This document shows positions 55,324 through 64,000 of a stretch of 64,000 bases of DNA, in pieces. The stretch is taken from the NCBI GenBank assembly GCA_030015575.1, contig JASDDO010000001.1, forward strand, positions 327,393,595-327,457,594, given 5' to 3'. The number at the start of each line of letters is the position of its first letter. Positions within the stretch are counted from its first letter, which is position 1. The stretch comes from Agapanthus africanus (lineage: Eukaryota > Streptophyta > Magnoliopsida > Asparagales > Amaryllidaceae). Made by a program: the position numbers and the translations under genes. A model generated the notes under the pieces. The model saw nothing but the letters and a program-made list of their open reading frames with translations. It was not told where the DNA came from and made no database searches.

Positions 55324-58023
55324 TGCCGCCGAAGACTACGAGGGCACAGAGAGCGGCCATGAGGGCTGAGGTCAGAGTGGACTCGTCTGAGGTGAGGACT
55401 GACCAGGGCGGTACGCCTGTTGTACCAGAGCATATTTCTATGATTGAGGCTGGTATGCAGGACCTGCGCCAGATTGTGGGGACTTTAGTTAAGGCCATTT
55501 GAGCACAGGGGTAGGCAGTTGTTCTACCCGTTGCATGGACCATGATGGTACCTACAGTTCCGGCAGTCGCAGTTACAGCTCCAGAGGTTATTACCGTGTC
55601 ACTGACAGAGTTCATGAAGCTGAGGCCTCCGGTGTTTACTGGCACAGATGCTACTGAGGATCCGCAGTCGTTTATCGACCGGATGGCCAGGATTTGTCGT
55701 TCGCTCGGATGCTCCGACGAGAGGTGGGTGGAGTTCGTGAGTTTCCGCTGGAGGGTCTGGCCCAGAAGTGGTGTAAGTCATTGGAGAGAGGAAGAGCCGC
55801 TGGTCTTGCTCCTATGACCTGGGCTGAGTTTGTGACTGTGTTTCTCAACCGTTTTCTTCCACCGAGCGTCAGGGATGCGCGAGCGTGCAAATTTGAGTCG
55901 TTACGTCAGACTCCGGGGATGACGGTGTCTGAGTTTGATGTACTGTTTACTGAGCTGTCGGTGTATGCTCCGTATTTGGTGGCGACTGAGGAAATGAGGG
56001 TGAAGAGGTTTGTTCGAGGCTTGCTTACCCAGCTGTTCCTAGCCATCAGCATTCAGCATTGTGACATGTATGCGGCAGCTGTGGATGCAGCCCTATTGGT
56101 GGAGGAGCGTCTAGCTGAGTCATCGGTTGTTCCGGAACCGAAGAGGACTCGTACGGATGTACCAGCACGGAGACAGAGGTTTGCATGCCGAGGCAGAGTT
56201 CCTTCAGACTCGGGGAGTAGCAGAGACGTGGGACGTTGCCAGTTATTCAGTTCTTATTCCCAGGAGGGCCAGCGACCGTCATATGGATGTTTCGGGTATG
56301 GCGGTCTACATCACCTTGTTCGGGATTGTACCGTAGTGCATCGGAGAGGGCCAGCGGTACCCCAGGTTACCTTACCACCTTCTCCGCCTCAAAGAGCGTT
56401 GCCTCTTATTTCTGTAGTTGCGCTGCGTCAGACTCCTGCTGAGAGAGGTCGTGGTCGCGGTAGTTTTGTGCCGAGTGGTAGAGGCAGGGGACAGCCAGTA
56501 GCCGGTAGAGGACAGGCTCGTGTTTTTTTTCTTGACTCACCAGGACGCTCAGGCGTCCAATGCTGTGGTTTCAGGTACCCTTTCTGTATGCTCCTTTGAT
56601 TCACATGTTCTTTTTGATCCGGGGTCTACGCATTCGTATGTTTCTACGCACTTCGTGCCGAGGTTAGGCCGAGAGTCATGTTTTCCTTGATCAGCCACTT
56701 GTCGTGACCACTCCTGTGGGAGAGTCGTTTGTTGCGCGACACGTGTTCCGAGATTGTGCTGTCCGTTTAGGAGACAGAGATCTGTCCGTCGACATGATCC
56801 TTCTGGAGATGTTGGACTTCGATGTTCTGTTGGGCATGGAATGGCTAGCTACTTGCTATGCGTCCGTGGACTGCCGTGAGAAGACAGTTAGATTTTGTTT
56901 TCCCGGCGAGTCAGTGTTTGTTGTGCAGGGGACGTGGTGCCTCCCCTCACAGTTTGATTTCTGTCCTGTGCGCTAGTCGGCTTTTTAGGAGGGGATGTCG
57001 GGGATTCTTGGCTTTCATTCATAATACTGGAGCCACAGTGGAGTCGTTGGACCAGGTTTCTACCGTGCGAGAATTTCCCGATGTCTTTCCCGATGAGTTA
57101 CCTGGGTTGCCGCCAGAGCGCGATATTGAGTTCTGCATTGATCTGATTCCTGGCACGGAGCCTATTTCCATACCGCCTTATCGGATGTCTCCGGCAGAGC
57201 TTAGAGAGCTTAAAGATCAATTGCAAGAGTTGCTCGATTTGGGACTTGTGCGTCCGAGTGTTTCGCCATGGGGAGCTTCTGTTCTGTTCATCAAGAAGAA
57301 GGACGGTAGTTTGAGGCTGTGTGTGGATTATCGTCAATTAAACCGAGTCACGGTGCAGAACAGGTATCCTTTACCTCACATTGACGATTTATTTGATCAG
57401 CTCTAGGGTGCGAAACATTTTTCTAAGATTGATTTACGTTCGGGTTATCATCAGTTGCGGGTTCGGAATGATGACATTCCGAAGACTACTTTTCGTACGC
57501 GCTATGGGCATTATGAGTTTTTGGTGATGTCGTTCGGACTCACCAATGCGCCAACAGCGTTCATGGATCTGATGAACTGGATTTTTAGGTCGTTCCTCGA
57601 CCAGTTCATTATTGTGTTTATTGATGATATACTGGTCTACTCTAGGAGTCGTGAGGAGCATGAGCAGCACTTGAGAATTGCTTTGTAGATATTGAGAGAG
57701 CATCAGCTGTATGCTAAATTCTTAAAGTGCGCGTTTTGGCTTGATAGTGTGGACTTCCTGGGTCATGTAGTGACTGGTGATGGTATTCTAGTAGACCCGA
57801 GGAAGATCAAGGCTATACAGCTTTGGCCCAGACCTGTATCGGTGACTGAGGTCTGCAGCTTTTTGGGCTTAGCTGGTTGTTATCGGAGTTTTGTGCAGGA
57901 TTTCTCGAGTATTGCTGCACCGCTGATTGGACTGACCCGGAAGGGAGTTCCTTTTCTTTGGACTGAGGCGTGCAAGAAGAGTTTTCAGCAGTTGAAGACT
58001 CGGTTGACGACAACACCAGTTCT
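55324..58023 (+). pseudogene. Gypsy gag-pol remnant
   Basis: A broken Ty3/gypsy polyprotein region (about six breaks). Its parts in order are a GAG N-terminus (MPPKTTRAQR at 55324), a retrotransposon GAG domain about 55600-56110 (EFDVLFTELSVYAPYLV), and a zinc-knuckle region near 56290 followed by a basic RGRG-rich stretch. Next come an aspartic protease near 56615 (FDPGSTHSYV), reverse transcriptase about 57060-57690 ([27 protein letters not shown]), and the start of the RNase H-like region ([18 protein letters not shown]) to 58023. The FIDDILVYS form and protease-before-RT order with no integrase between them mark it as gypsy. It is interrupted by a copia A-type LTR at its right end. Confidence 0.93.
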
Positions 58024-59664
58024 TGTTAGTGTATATGCCCTAGGGGTCATTATTGTCTCATACTAACTTGTATATTACTTAATGGAAGCTTGGGATTTTC
58101 ACAGTTATATAACAATCTTGCTAAACATGGTAGTATGCTACTTAGTTTTATCTATCTTAATATGTGAGTATACGTATTGATAGAGCTCTTAGGATCTTGC
58201 TTGACTATCAGCGTTGTGATGGCAGTCACACTAGTAGGGGCTGGGTAGTCTACAAGAACATCCTTTTTCAGGTCCCTAGTCGTAGGATTATCGAGACAGG
58301 GCATCGATACTCGGGAGTAGACTAGTGTGTACGCTTCTCATCCCAGTTGGGGAGATGGTCTGTCCCACAACCGTCAGTACGTCGTACTGGAGATAGCATA
58401 CTGGTGCTCGTTGCGTTATGGGTACACCGGACATGACTCGCGGGGAACTATTGGTTGGTATTATACTCATCGTCAGTTAACAGTTCCCAGGTGACATGAG
58501 TATAGCATAGTCTGCAGACTTGACACTGCTACTTTCGCCTCGAGTGTGTCCCTGTTCTTAGATTGCTACCCTACCACGGCTCAAAGGAGTCGTGCAAACA
58601 GGTAGCAGTTGGGTGCAGTCCCGAGCACTTAGAGGCAGTGGCGGTTAGACAGGATTCGTCTCTCCGGTATTGGGAGTTGATATCGCGCTGTGTCAGAGAG
58701 CCATTATGCAAAGTCCCTGGCCAGGGCAAGCGAGATTTACTGGTAGGTTCCAGTTGTTTCTCAGGGTGTAATGGGCTACGCTCTGACACGACATATACCG
58801 CTATTAGGGGACTGACGCTTGCCACCCCCTAGGCCCGATATGCGATAGTCTTAGACGAACAGACCGGACTGTACGGAGATTGTCACATCAGGCTCAGTAG
58901 GAGTTCAGATGGGTTTCCTCATCGGCCTTCTCATCGACATCTACCTGGGGACCGTTATGTACAGCTAGTGCCGCTTGCGGTCTGTGGTTAAATCCACTGC
59001 CAGCATAGTAGTTGAGTCTTTAGAGTCCCACACAGAGAGTTTCCCTACTCCAGGCGAAACGATATAGAGGTCGTATGGTTTTACGACAAGGGTTCGGACG
59101 CATACGTGTGTTTACGCACGTATGACATTCGGAAAGTTTTTACTAGCCGGCTTTGGTTTAAGCCAGTTTCTAGTATCGGGTTATTGGATTTATACAGTCT
59201 AAAGTTTTTCTGTGTTTTCACGGATAGGAGGGGCGTTCTCGTAATTTCGCGGGAAGCTTCTAGAAGGATGGTGACTTGAGGGTTTAGGTGGCATAAGCAT
59301 TAATTGATTTTGTGACTCATGAGATGAATCATTCAAGTGAGTTAATGAAGCATTTATTGCTTAATGACTCACTTGATGATTCATTACACATATTAAATGA
59401 AGCATGATGATAAATCATTTGATTTATTTTATTTGATATTCTTTATGCTTCATGATATATTAGAAGTGAGAAACAATTTCAATTCATTATCATTCTCACC
59501 TTCTCTCTCCTCAAGCTCTCTCTCTTTAAACCCTAACCCTAACCTCTCATGTGTTGAGATCAAGGGTTAGCTAGACTAATACATCCATAATCCAGCTCTA
59601 TATCACCTAGGTTGCTTAGATTAGCACTTTAAGAAACCTAGTTACCTCAAGTTAGAGGTGAAGC
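58024..59664 (+). mobile_element. Copia A-type LTR, first ~1.64 kb
   Basis: Starts TGTTAGTGTATATGCCC inside the gypsy reverse transcriptase/RNase H region and follows the copia A LTR. It includes the 33-nt hairpin (59142-59174) and a CATACGTG...CACGTATG hairpin (59101-59124 area). It is cut at 59665 by copia C. Whether it is a solo LTR or part of a whole element lies outside the window. Confidence 0.88.
59142..59174 (+). other. 33-nt LTR hairpin, copia A-type copy
   Basis: Same outer ACTAG/CTAGT and inner GGCTT/AAGCC arms and length as 21759-21791. Confidence 0.6.
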
Positions 59665-61850
59665 TATTGGAGATAGTGCCCTCAGAGTCAATTATTGGAT
59701 CACAGGCACGTGATTGCAATGATTGAGGGAGGACCTATCCCGGTAGAACAGTCTTACTCGAGATAATAGTATGCTATCTGGTTTACCTTTATCATCGTGT
59801 ACTGTTTCAGGTGACCTTACAGGTCGCTATTACACGTTGATAGAGCCCCTAGGATTCTTGCTTGACGACCAGCAGTATGATGGCGATCATATACGTGGGA
59901 GCTGGGGTCTATAAGCACATCCTTAAATGGTCCCTAGTCGTGGGAGTTTCGAGACTGGGCATCGATACTCCATTAGTAGACTAGTGTATACAGTCGAGAC
60001 CCCGACGAGAGGCGGTGGCCGGTCTCACAAGCCACTGGTGTCAGTTGATTCACCTAAGATGTATACAGGTGCTCATTGGGTTATGAGTACACCGGACAGG
60101 ACTCGCCGGGAACCTGCTAGTTGGGATTATACCTTACGTCAGATAGCAGTTCCCAGGTGACATGTGTACAGGTTAGTTCATCGACCTGAGATCGTCATTT
60201 GTCTCGTGTGAGTTCCCACTGTGCTTTGATTACTACGCTACCACGGCTCAAAGGAGTCGTGCAAACAGGTTTTAGTTGGGTACAGTCCCGAGCCACATGG
60301 AGGCAGTGAGCGGATCTGCAGGGGTTCGTCTCTCCCGGTATTGGGGGTGAGGTCGCGCTGTGTCTAGGAGAGCCATTACGCAAAGCCCTCGGCCGAGGCA
60401 GGAGATTTACTGGTAGGTATTCCAGTAGTATCTCAGGGCGTTCTGGGCTACACTCCGACACGACTTGTACCGCCTTTGGGGGTCTGACTTTTACCAACCC
60501 CCTAGGCCCTCCATGCGATACTCATAGACGAACGGACCGGACTGTACGGATATTGTCACTGACAGGCTCAGTAGGGTATCAGGATGAGTTCGCTCATCGA
60601 CGTCCCTTTTGGTCAATAGCTGGTGGCCCGTCACGTATTGGCTAATACCTCTGACGTGCTAGTGGTTAAATCCACAGCCATAGTATTGACGAGTCTTTAG
60701 AGTCCACCACACTTTCAGTTACTCAGCTTTCGGGCGAAACGCTGTAGAGGCCGTATGGAGATATGGCAGGGTCTGATCAGATACGTGCGGTATTGCACGG
60801 ATCAGGATCGGACGGTTTGTACTAGTGGCCGTATGGATATATGGCAGGGTTCGATCAGATACGTGCGGTATTGCACGGATCAGGATCGAACGGATATTAC
60901 TAGCCGGCTTTGGTTTAAGCCGGATCCTAGTATAGTACAGTGTAGATTTTGTCTCTTTGCATTTGTATCCGGACGGAATACAGATGCGGGTGTGTATGCA
61001 CAGTATCGGGGTTTTCCTGTAATTTATTACGGGACCAGTTTTCTGGAGTTGCCAGTTTGCTTTCCGTTCCGGCCGGTTTTCCTTTGTTCTTTCCCTGCCG
61101 GACTTTTCCGATGGAGGGGGTTATTTGCAATTGTGCAAATAACATTTGAGGAGGGGGTTTCTTGCAAATGCTTTGATTATGATAGCATCATTTCTTTTGC
61201 ACCATCACTTGCATTAATGGTGATGTGAAAGGATTTGATTTGGATTTGAGTTTTGGTTATGATTATGTTTGCTTGTGGTCACCCCTTCCTACCATCACCT
61301 TCCTTCTCTTCTTTTGTTCACCTCCCCATTCCTACATGTTGAGGGGCCGGCCACATTGAGAAAAGAAAAGAGGGATTCATTTTCATGTGTGCTTGCTTGA
61401 TCTCATTTCTCTACTAGAAAAATGAGAGCACCATTCTCTTCAAAAGTTTTTCATACATCGATTCCTCCATCATGGCAACTACACCAAACCCCAAAGAGAC
61501 ATAGACACTACACTGTTCTACAGCATATCTTGGGCGTGTCGGTTAGCCAACTTCGCGCCCGAGTTGCTTCGGTATTGAGGTGGGAGCCCGTAAAAGATGC
61601 AGACGATGTGGTGCCCTTCCGGCAAGGATGTGACGACCGGAGGATCCGCGGGAGATCGGGACGACGACGAGAAGACCGGAGGACTCGGATCACTCGGTAT
61701 ATCTCTCACCCTATCTCTAGTTAGCTAGTATAGGTTAATGGTTTCGATCTGGGTATATTGTCCGCGGTAGCGCCAGTTTAAAGTTAAGAAAAATTTTGAT
61801 TCCGTATTTTGGCCTTGGATAGACGGCCGGGGCGCTGCCGTGGCGCAACA
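59665..61850 (+). mobile_element. Copia C 5' LTR (plus)
   Basis: 2186 bp from about TATTGGAGATAGTGCCC to GGCGCAACA, directly before the primer-binding site. It contains the doubled CGTGC/GCACG segment (about 60768-60900) and the 33-nt hairpin (60899-60931). Confidence 0.9.
60899..60931 (+). other. 33-nt LTR hairpin, copia C (plus)
   Basis: Outer ACTAG/CTAGT and inner CCGGCTT/AAGCCGG arms around TGGTTT, the longest inner stem among the copies. Confidence 0.65.
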
Positions 61851-61862
61851 TGGTATCAGAGC
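61851..61862 (+). other. Primer-binding site, initiator tRNA-Met (copia C, plus)
   Basis: TGGTATCAGAGC immediately after the LTR. Confidence 0.92.
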
Positions 61863-62064
61863 CACGCCATTAACCTTGCCTAGCTTGTTCTAATGTGTTT
61901 TACTTATCCGATCGACCAAAATTCCAAAAACCGCGTTTTTGCATGCATCAGTTTTCTGTCGATTTTTTCCGGGCTCGAAAAATTTTTCAGGTTGCATAAA
62001 ACTAAGGTACTGGAAATTCTAAGACTGCTGTAAAAATTCGACGCAGTCAGTCGATAATTAAAGC

Positions 62065-62105
62065 GCGGAACCGCGGCCAAACCCCTCCTTGGGCCGCGGT
62101 TCCGC
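62065..62105 (+). other. PBS-distal hairpin, copia C (plus)
   Basis: Perfect 14-bp arms GCGGAACCGCGGCC and GGCCGCGGTTCCGC, 214 nt after the primer-binding site. Confidence 0.75.
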
Positions 62106-62619
62106 CGCACTTTAGCATCCTCACTGTGTCCAATTTTTCCCGTGGGCTTGTGGGCTGATTTTGGGGTTTTTGGAATATTAATTTTGGGCCCAGAATTTCT
62201 TGATGTGCTACTGTAGTACTTGGGGGCCCACTTGTTAAAATTTAATCGATCGGATATTTTAAACACATTGGTTCACAGTATTTACATTATATCTGCGACC
62301 GTGAATGTCACTTGATCGGTAAATCCTGTCTAACTGCTATAACCCGGTTAGACGGATTTGCGAACGTGACTTTTCACGTTGATGTTCTTTGTTTATGCTG
62401 TGTTGTTGCGGATCGGTCGTGGGGATAGCCTGGATGCAATGCTAGTACAGTTTTGTTGTATTATGTACATTTGATGTTGCGGGGCGAGCGTCCGACATGT
62501 GGACTGCCGTCACTGCCTGTTTGTATTATTCTTTTGGGGCACGACCTGGTTGCGGTCGATGTACCCGGTGTATGTATATTTTACTTTCTGTACTAGGATT
62601 GCCCCGCGGTGGGGTGCAC

Positions 62620-62705
62620 GGATAGCCGGGTTCTGGAGGGCAACAAGCCCGCATCTCATGGCATTGGGACGGAGGGGGCTTCACTCCAGGATTGGCGGGC
62701 TATTC
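62620..62705 (+). other. Leader domain 1 closed by an 8-bp stem, copia C
   Basis: GGATAGCC (62620-62627) pairs with GGCTATTC (62698-62705) with one G-T wobble. It is followed by CGCACTCGTAGGGGG, the same flank as in families A and B. Confidence 0.6.
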
Positions 62706-62748
62706 GCCGCACTCGTAGGGGGTACAGGTTGACCCAGGAGGGGTGCCC

Positions 62749-62833
62749 GAGTTACCGGATTCCGTGAAGTGCTGGGTGGTCCATTCACGTTGCTGAAGGG
62801 GGCTGCCTCGCTTCAGGTTTTGGCGGGTGGCTT
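62749..62833 (+). other. Leader domain 2 closed by an 8-bp stem, copia C
   Basis: GAGTTACC (62749-62756) can pair with GGTGGCTT (62826-62833) using G-T wobbles. The right flank CCCGTAGGGGTCTAGG repeats that of domain 1, so copia C seems to have doubled the domain. Confidence 0.5.
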
Positions 62834-63346
62834 GCCGTGCCCGTAGGGGTCTAGGATTTCATTGCACAGGCTATCCACACGACCAGGGGAACGTCGGGTT
62901 TCAGCAGCGGCTCTGTGAAACCCGGGGCTTCCAGATATCTGTATTGTTCTGTGATGCTGTAGATTTCTGTGATGTTGCATTTTATTCACGCCTTGAGCGA
63001 ATAATATATATTGGTATATATATTAGTAGATGTTGTATATGTTTTTCATCCGCGCTAGTCCAGTCCCCGCTCTGCCGTTAGTTAGCTAACCTAACGGGTG
63101 ATGACGGGACCCAGTGGCGAATGCGGATGGCATATACGTACGTCAGTATATTTTCGTTCTTTATGGTGTGATCAATTGATGGGACTGCATTGATTCGGAT
63201 CAATGCGAGATAAACAAACCTAATCTGATGTTGTTGGAACACTTTTTCAAAAAGCTGTTATTGCAAGGACGTTCACTTTTGTTTTGCATCGTGGTATTCA
63301 TTTGGAATATCCTGCTCCTCAGTCGACGAGGCAAGGGCCGAGATCC

Positions 63347-63500
63347 CTTCACCGGGAGTGACCCCTTGGACAGAAGTTTGCGTCAGGGCATTAACTTCAC
63401 TATAGCCGGTTACTTTTGCTTTGCATCGTGGTATTTAGTTGGAATATCCTGCACCTCATTCTATGGGGAAAGAGCCGAGATCCCTTCACCGGGAGTGACC
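63347..63500 (+). repeat. Two-copy CCGAGATCCC...CCGGGA leader repeat, copia C (plus)
   Basis: Units begin at 63347 and 63474 (period 127), each preceded by a GCATCGTGGTATT context and able to fold as TCCC-TTCACC-GGGA. Confidence 0.7.
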
Positions 63501-63652
63501 TCTTTAGTAAAGGTTTTCGTCACTATATTTTTATAAAAGGCTATGCAGTTCCTTCAACGATATCAAGTTCATTACGTTAAAGGTTTTTCGCCAAAAACCA
63601 GTCGTAGCCCTCCGTCATTTCTTACAAGTATTACTTAGTATTCGTGCTGCGT

Positions 63653-63845
63653 TTGTTGACTGTGTCAAGGCGTAGTGTGCGGTAGCTAAGTAGTGTTTGT
63701 TTGCAGCATATTAATGGGATTGGTTAGGACAGTCGTGCGGCTTTGTTGACTGTGTCAAGGGCTCGTACGGGTGGGTTTAATGCAATCTAGGATAATGACG
63801 GGTTGAACTTGACTAGGACTCTTTGATTTGTTGACTGTGTCAAGG
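63653..63845 (+). repeat. Triple TTGAC/GTCAA hairpin array, copia C (plus)
   Basis: TTGTTGACTGTGTCAAGG at 63653-63670, 63743-63760 and 63828-63845, spaced 90 and 85 bp. Each folds as TTGAC-TGT-GTCAA. Confidence 0.75.
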
Positions 63846-64000
63846 TCACTTGGGTCCTAGGGGTAAAAATCACATCGGGAGTTTCAAAAGAACTGAAACT
63901 TGCCAGGCATGCGCATACCTTCTGGAGTGCGGTAACTTGAGTGGATTCCGTCAAGTTATCATGCGATGATAGTTGGATCCCGATTCCCACTGATGAGTTA

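Larger units (their letters stand above)
51476..58023 (+). mobile_element. Gypsy element, autonomous type, right part cut
   Basis: A Ty3/gypsy element in plus orientation: 5' LTR (51476-55083), primer-binding site (55088-55099), and gag, protease and reverse transcriptase to 58023, where a copia A-type LTR interrupts. Integrase and the 3' LTR are not in the window. Long LTRs, an iMet primer site and a GAG beginning MPPK fit the Tekay/Del chromovirus group, but no chromodomain can be seen to confirm it. The coding part is broken (about six breaks). Its leader resembles that of the LARD-like element, making this family its likely helper. Confidence 0.9.
59665..64000 (+). mobile_element. Copia C element, plus strand, cut by the window edge
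   Basis: 5' LTR (59665-61850), primer-binding site (61851-61862) and leader (61863-64000) of a second copia C element, colinear in reverse with 43041-38700. The coding region lies beyond the right edge. It is clearly more diverged from the minus-strand copia C than that element's two LTRs are from each other. Confidence 0.9.
61863..64000 (+). mobile_element. Copia C leader (plus), partial
   Basis: Untranslated leader with a hairpin (62065-62105), two stem-closed domains (62620-62705 and 62749-62833), two CCGAGATCCC units (63347, 63474) and three TTGAC/GTCAA hairpins (63653-63845). The region before gag continues off the window. Confidence 0.8.

Noticed and set aside
56280-56340. A full CCHC zinc knuckle in the gypsy GAG as a confident domain call
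   Set aside because: The region has the expected place and a partial pattern only, so it is noted as a zinc-knuckle region and not as a separate feature.
59520-59550. CCCTAACCCTAACC resembling a telomere repeat
   Set aside because: Only two to three imperfect units inside a copia LTR; too few for a telomere or interstitial telomere track.
1-64000. Host genes, tRNA genes, rRNA, DNA transposons, LINEs or SINEs
   Set aside because: I looked on both strands. Every stretch long enough to judge fits an LTR element part, and no tRNA fold, transposase motif or LINE reverse transcriptase was seen.

Overview
The window is a nest of plant LTR retrotransposons with no host gene, tRNA or rRNA that I can support. 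The organism is most likely an angiosperm with a large, repeat-rich genome. The reasons are Ty1/copia and Ty3/gypsy elements primed by initiator tRNA-Met (binding site TGGTATCAGAGC), LTRs of 2.1-4.5 kb, a LARD-like non-coding element, and at least four levels of nesting. I cannot name the species from the sequence.

Layout, left half. The deepest layer is a copia element of family B in + orientation (5' LTR remainder 26225-27986, leader, decayed pol 31026-32835 and 43047-44090, 3' LTR 44103-46301). A minus-strand gypsy LTR (22728-26224) sits in its 5' LTR. Copia A (+; LTR tail 1603-1719, pol 16517-20578, 3' LTR 20593-22727) sits in that gypsy LTR. A LARD-like gypsy derivative with 4.5-kb LTRs (1918-14663) sits in the leader of copia A, and an inverted copia A-type LTR (1-1602) abuts what remains of the copia A 5' LTR. 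A complete young copia C element in minus orientation (32841-43041, target duplication AGTAT) sits in the pol of copia B.

Layout, right half. A mosaic of LTR pieces (46302-49032) is followed by a minus-strand copia B element (49033-51475). This is interrupted by an autonomous-type gypsy element (51476-58023, gag to reverse transcriptase). The gypsy is interrupted by a copia A-type LTR (58024-59664), which is interrupted by a plus-strand copia C element (59665 to beyond the right edge). All coding regions are broken fossils.

The most interesting signals are non-coding. (1) The leaders of three diverged copia families share one RNA-like architecture: a strong hairpin about 180-215 nt after the primer-binding site whose arm sequence differs between families but stays paired; a domain closed by an 8-bp stem that also covaries; and three regularly spaced TTGRC/GTCAA hairpins. 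(2) A 33-nt LTR hairpin and a gypsy LTR hairpin each show a paired base change between copies. (3) The copia A LTR carries ten TTGACY (W-box) cores, four of them exactly 7 bp apart, and one copia B LTR carries a perfect four-unit heat-shock element. These suggest stress-responsive LTR promoters feeding structured, packageable leader RNAs. This is inference from sequence only.

An exact 200-N gap (7657-7856) is flanked by a near-identical repeat of about 530 bp and is probably an unmerged assembly overlap.
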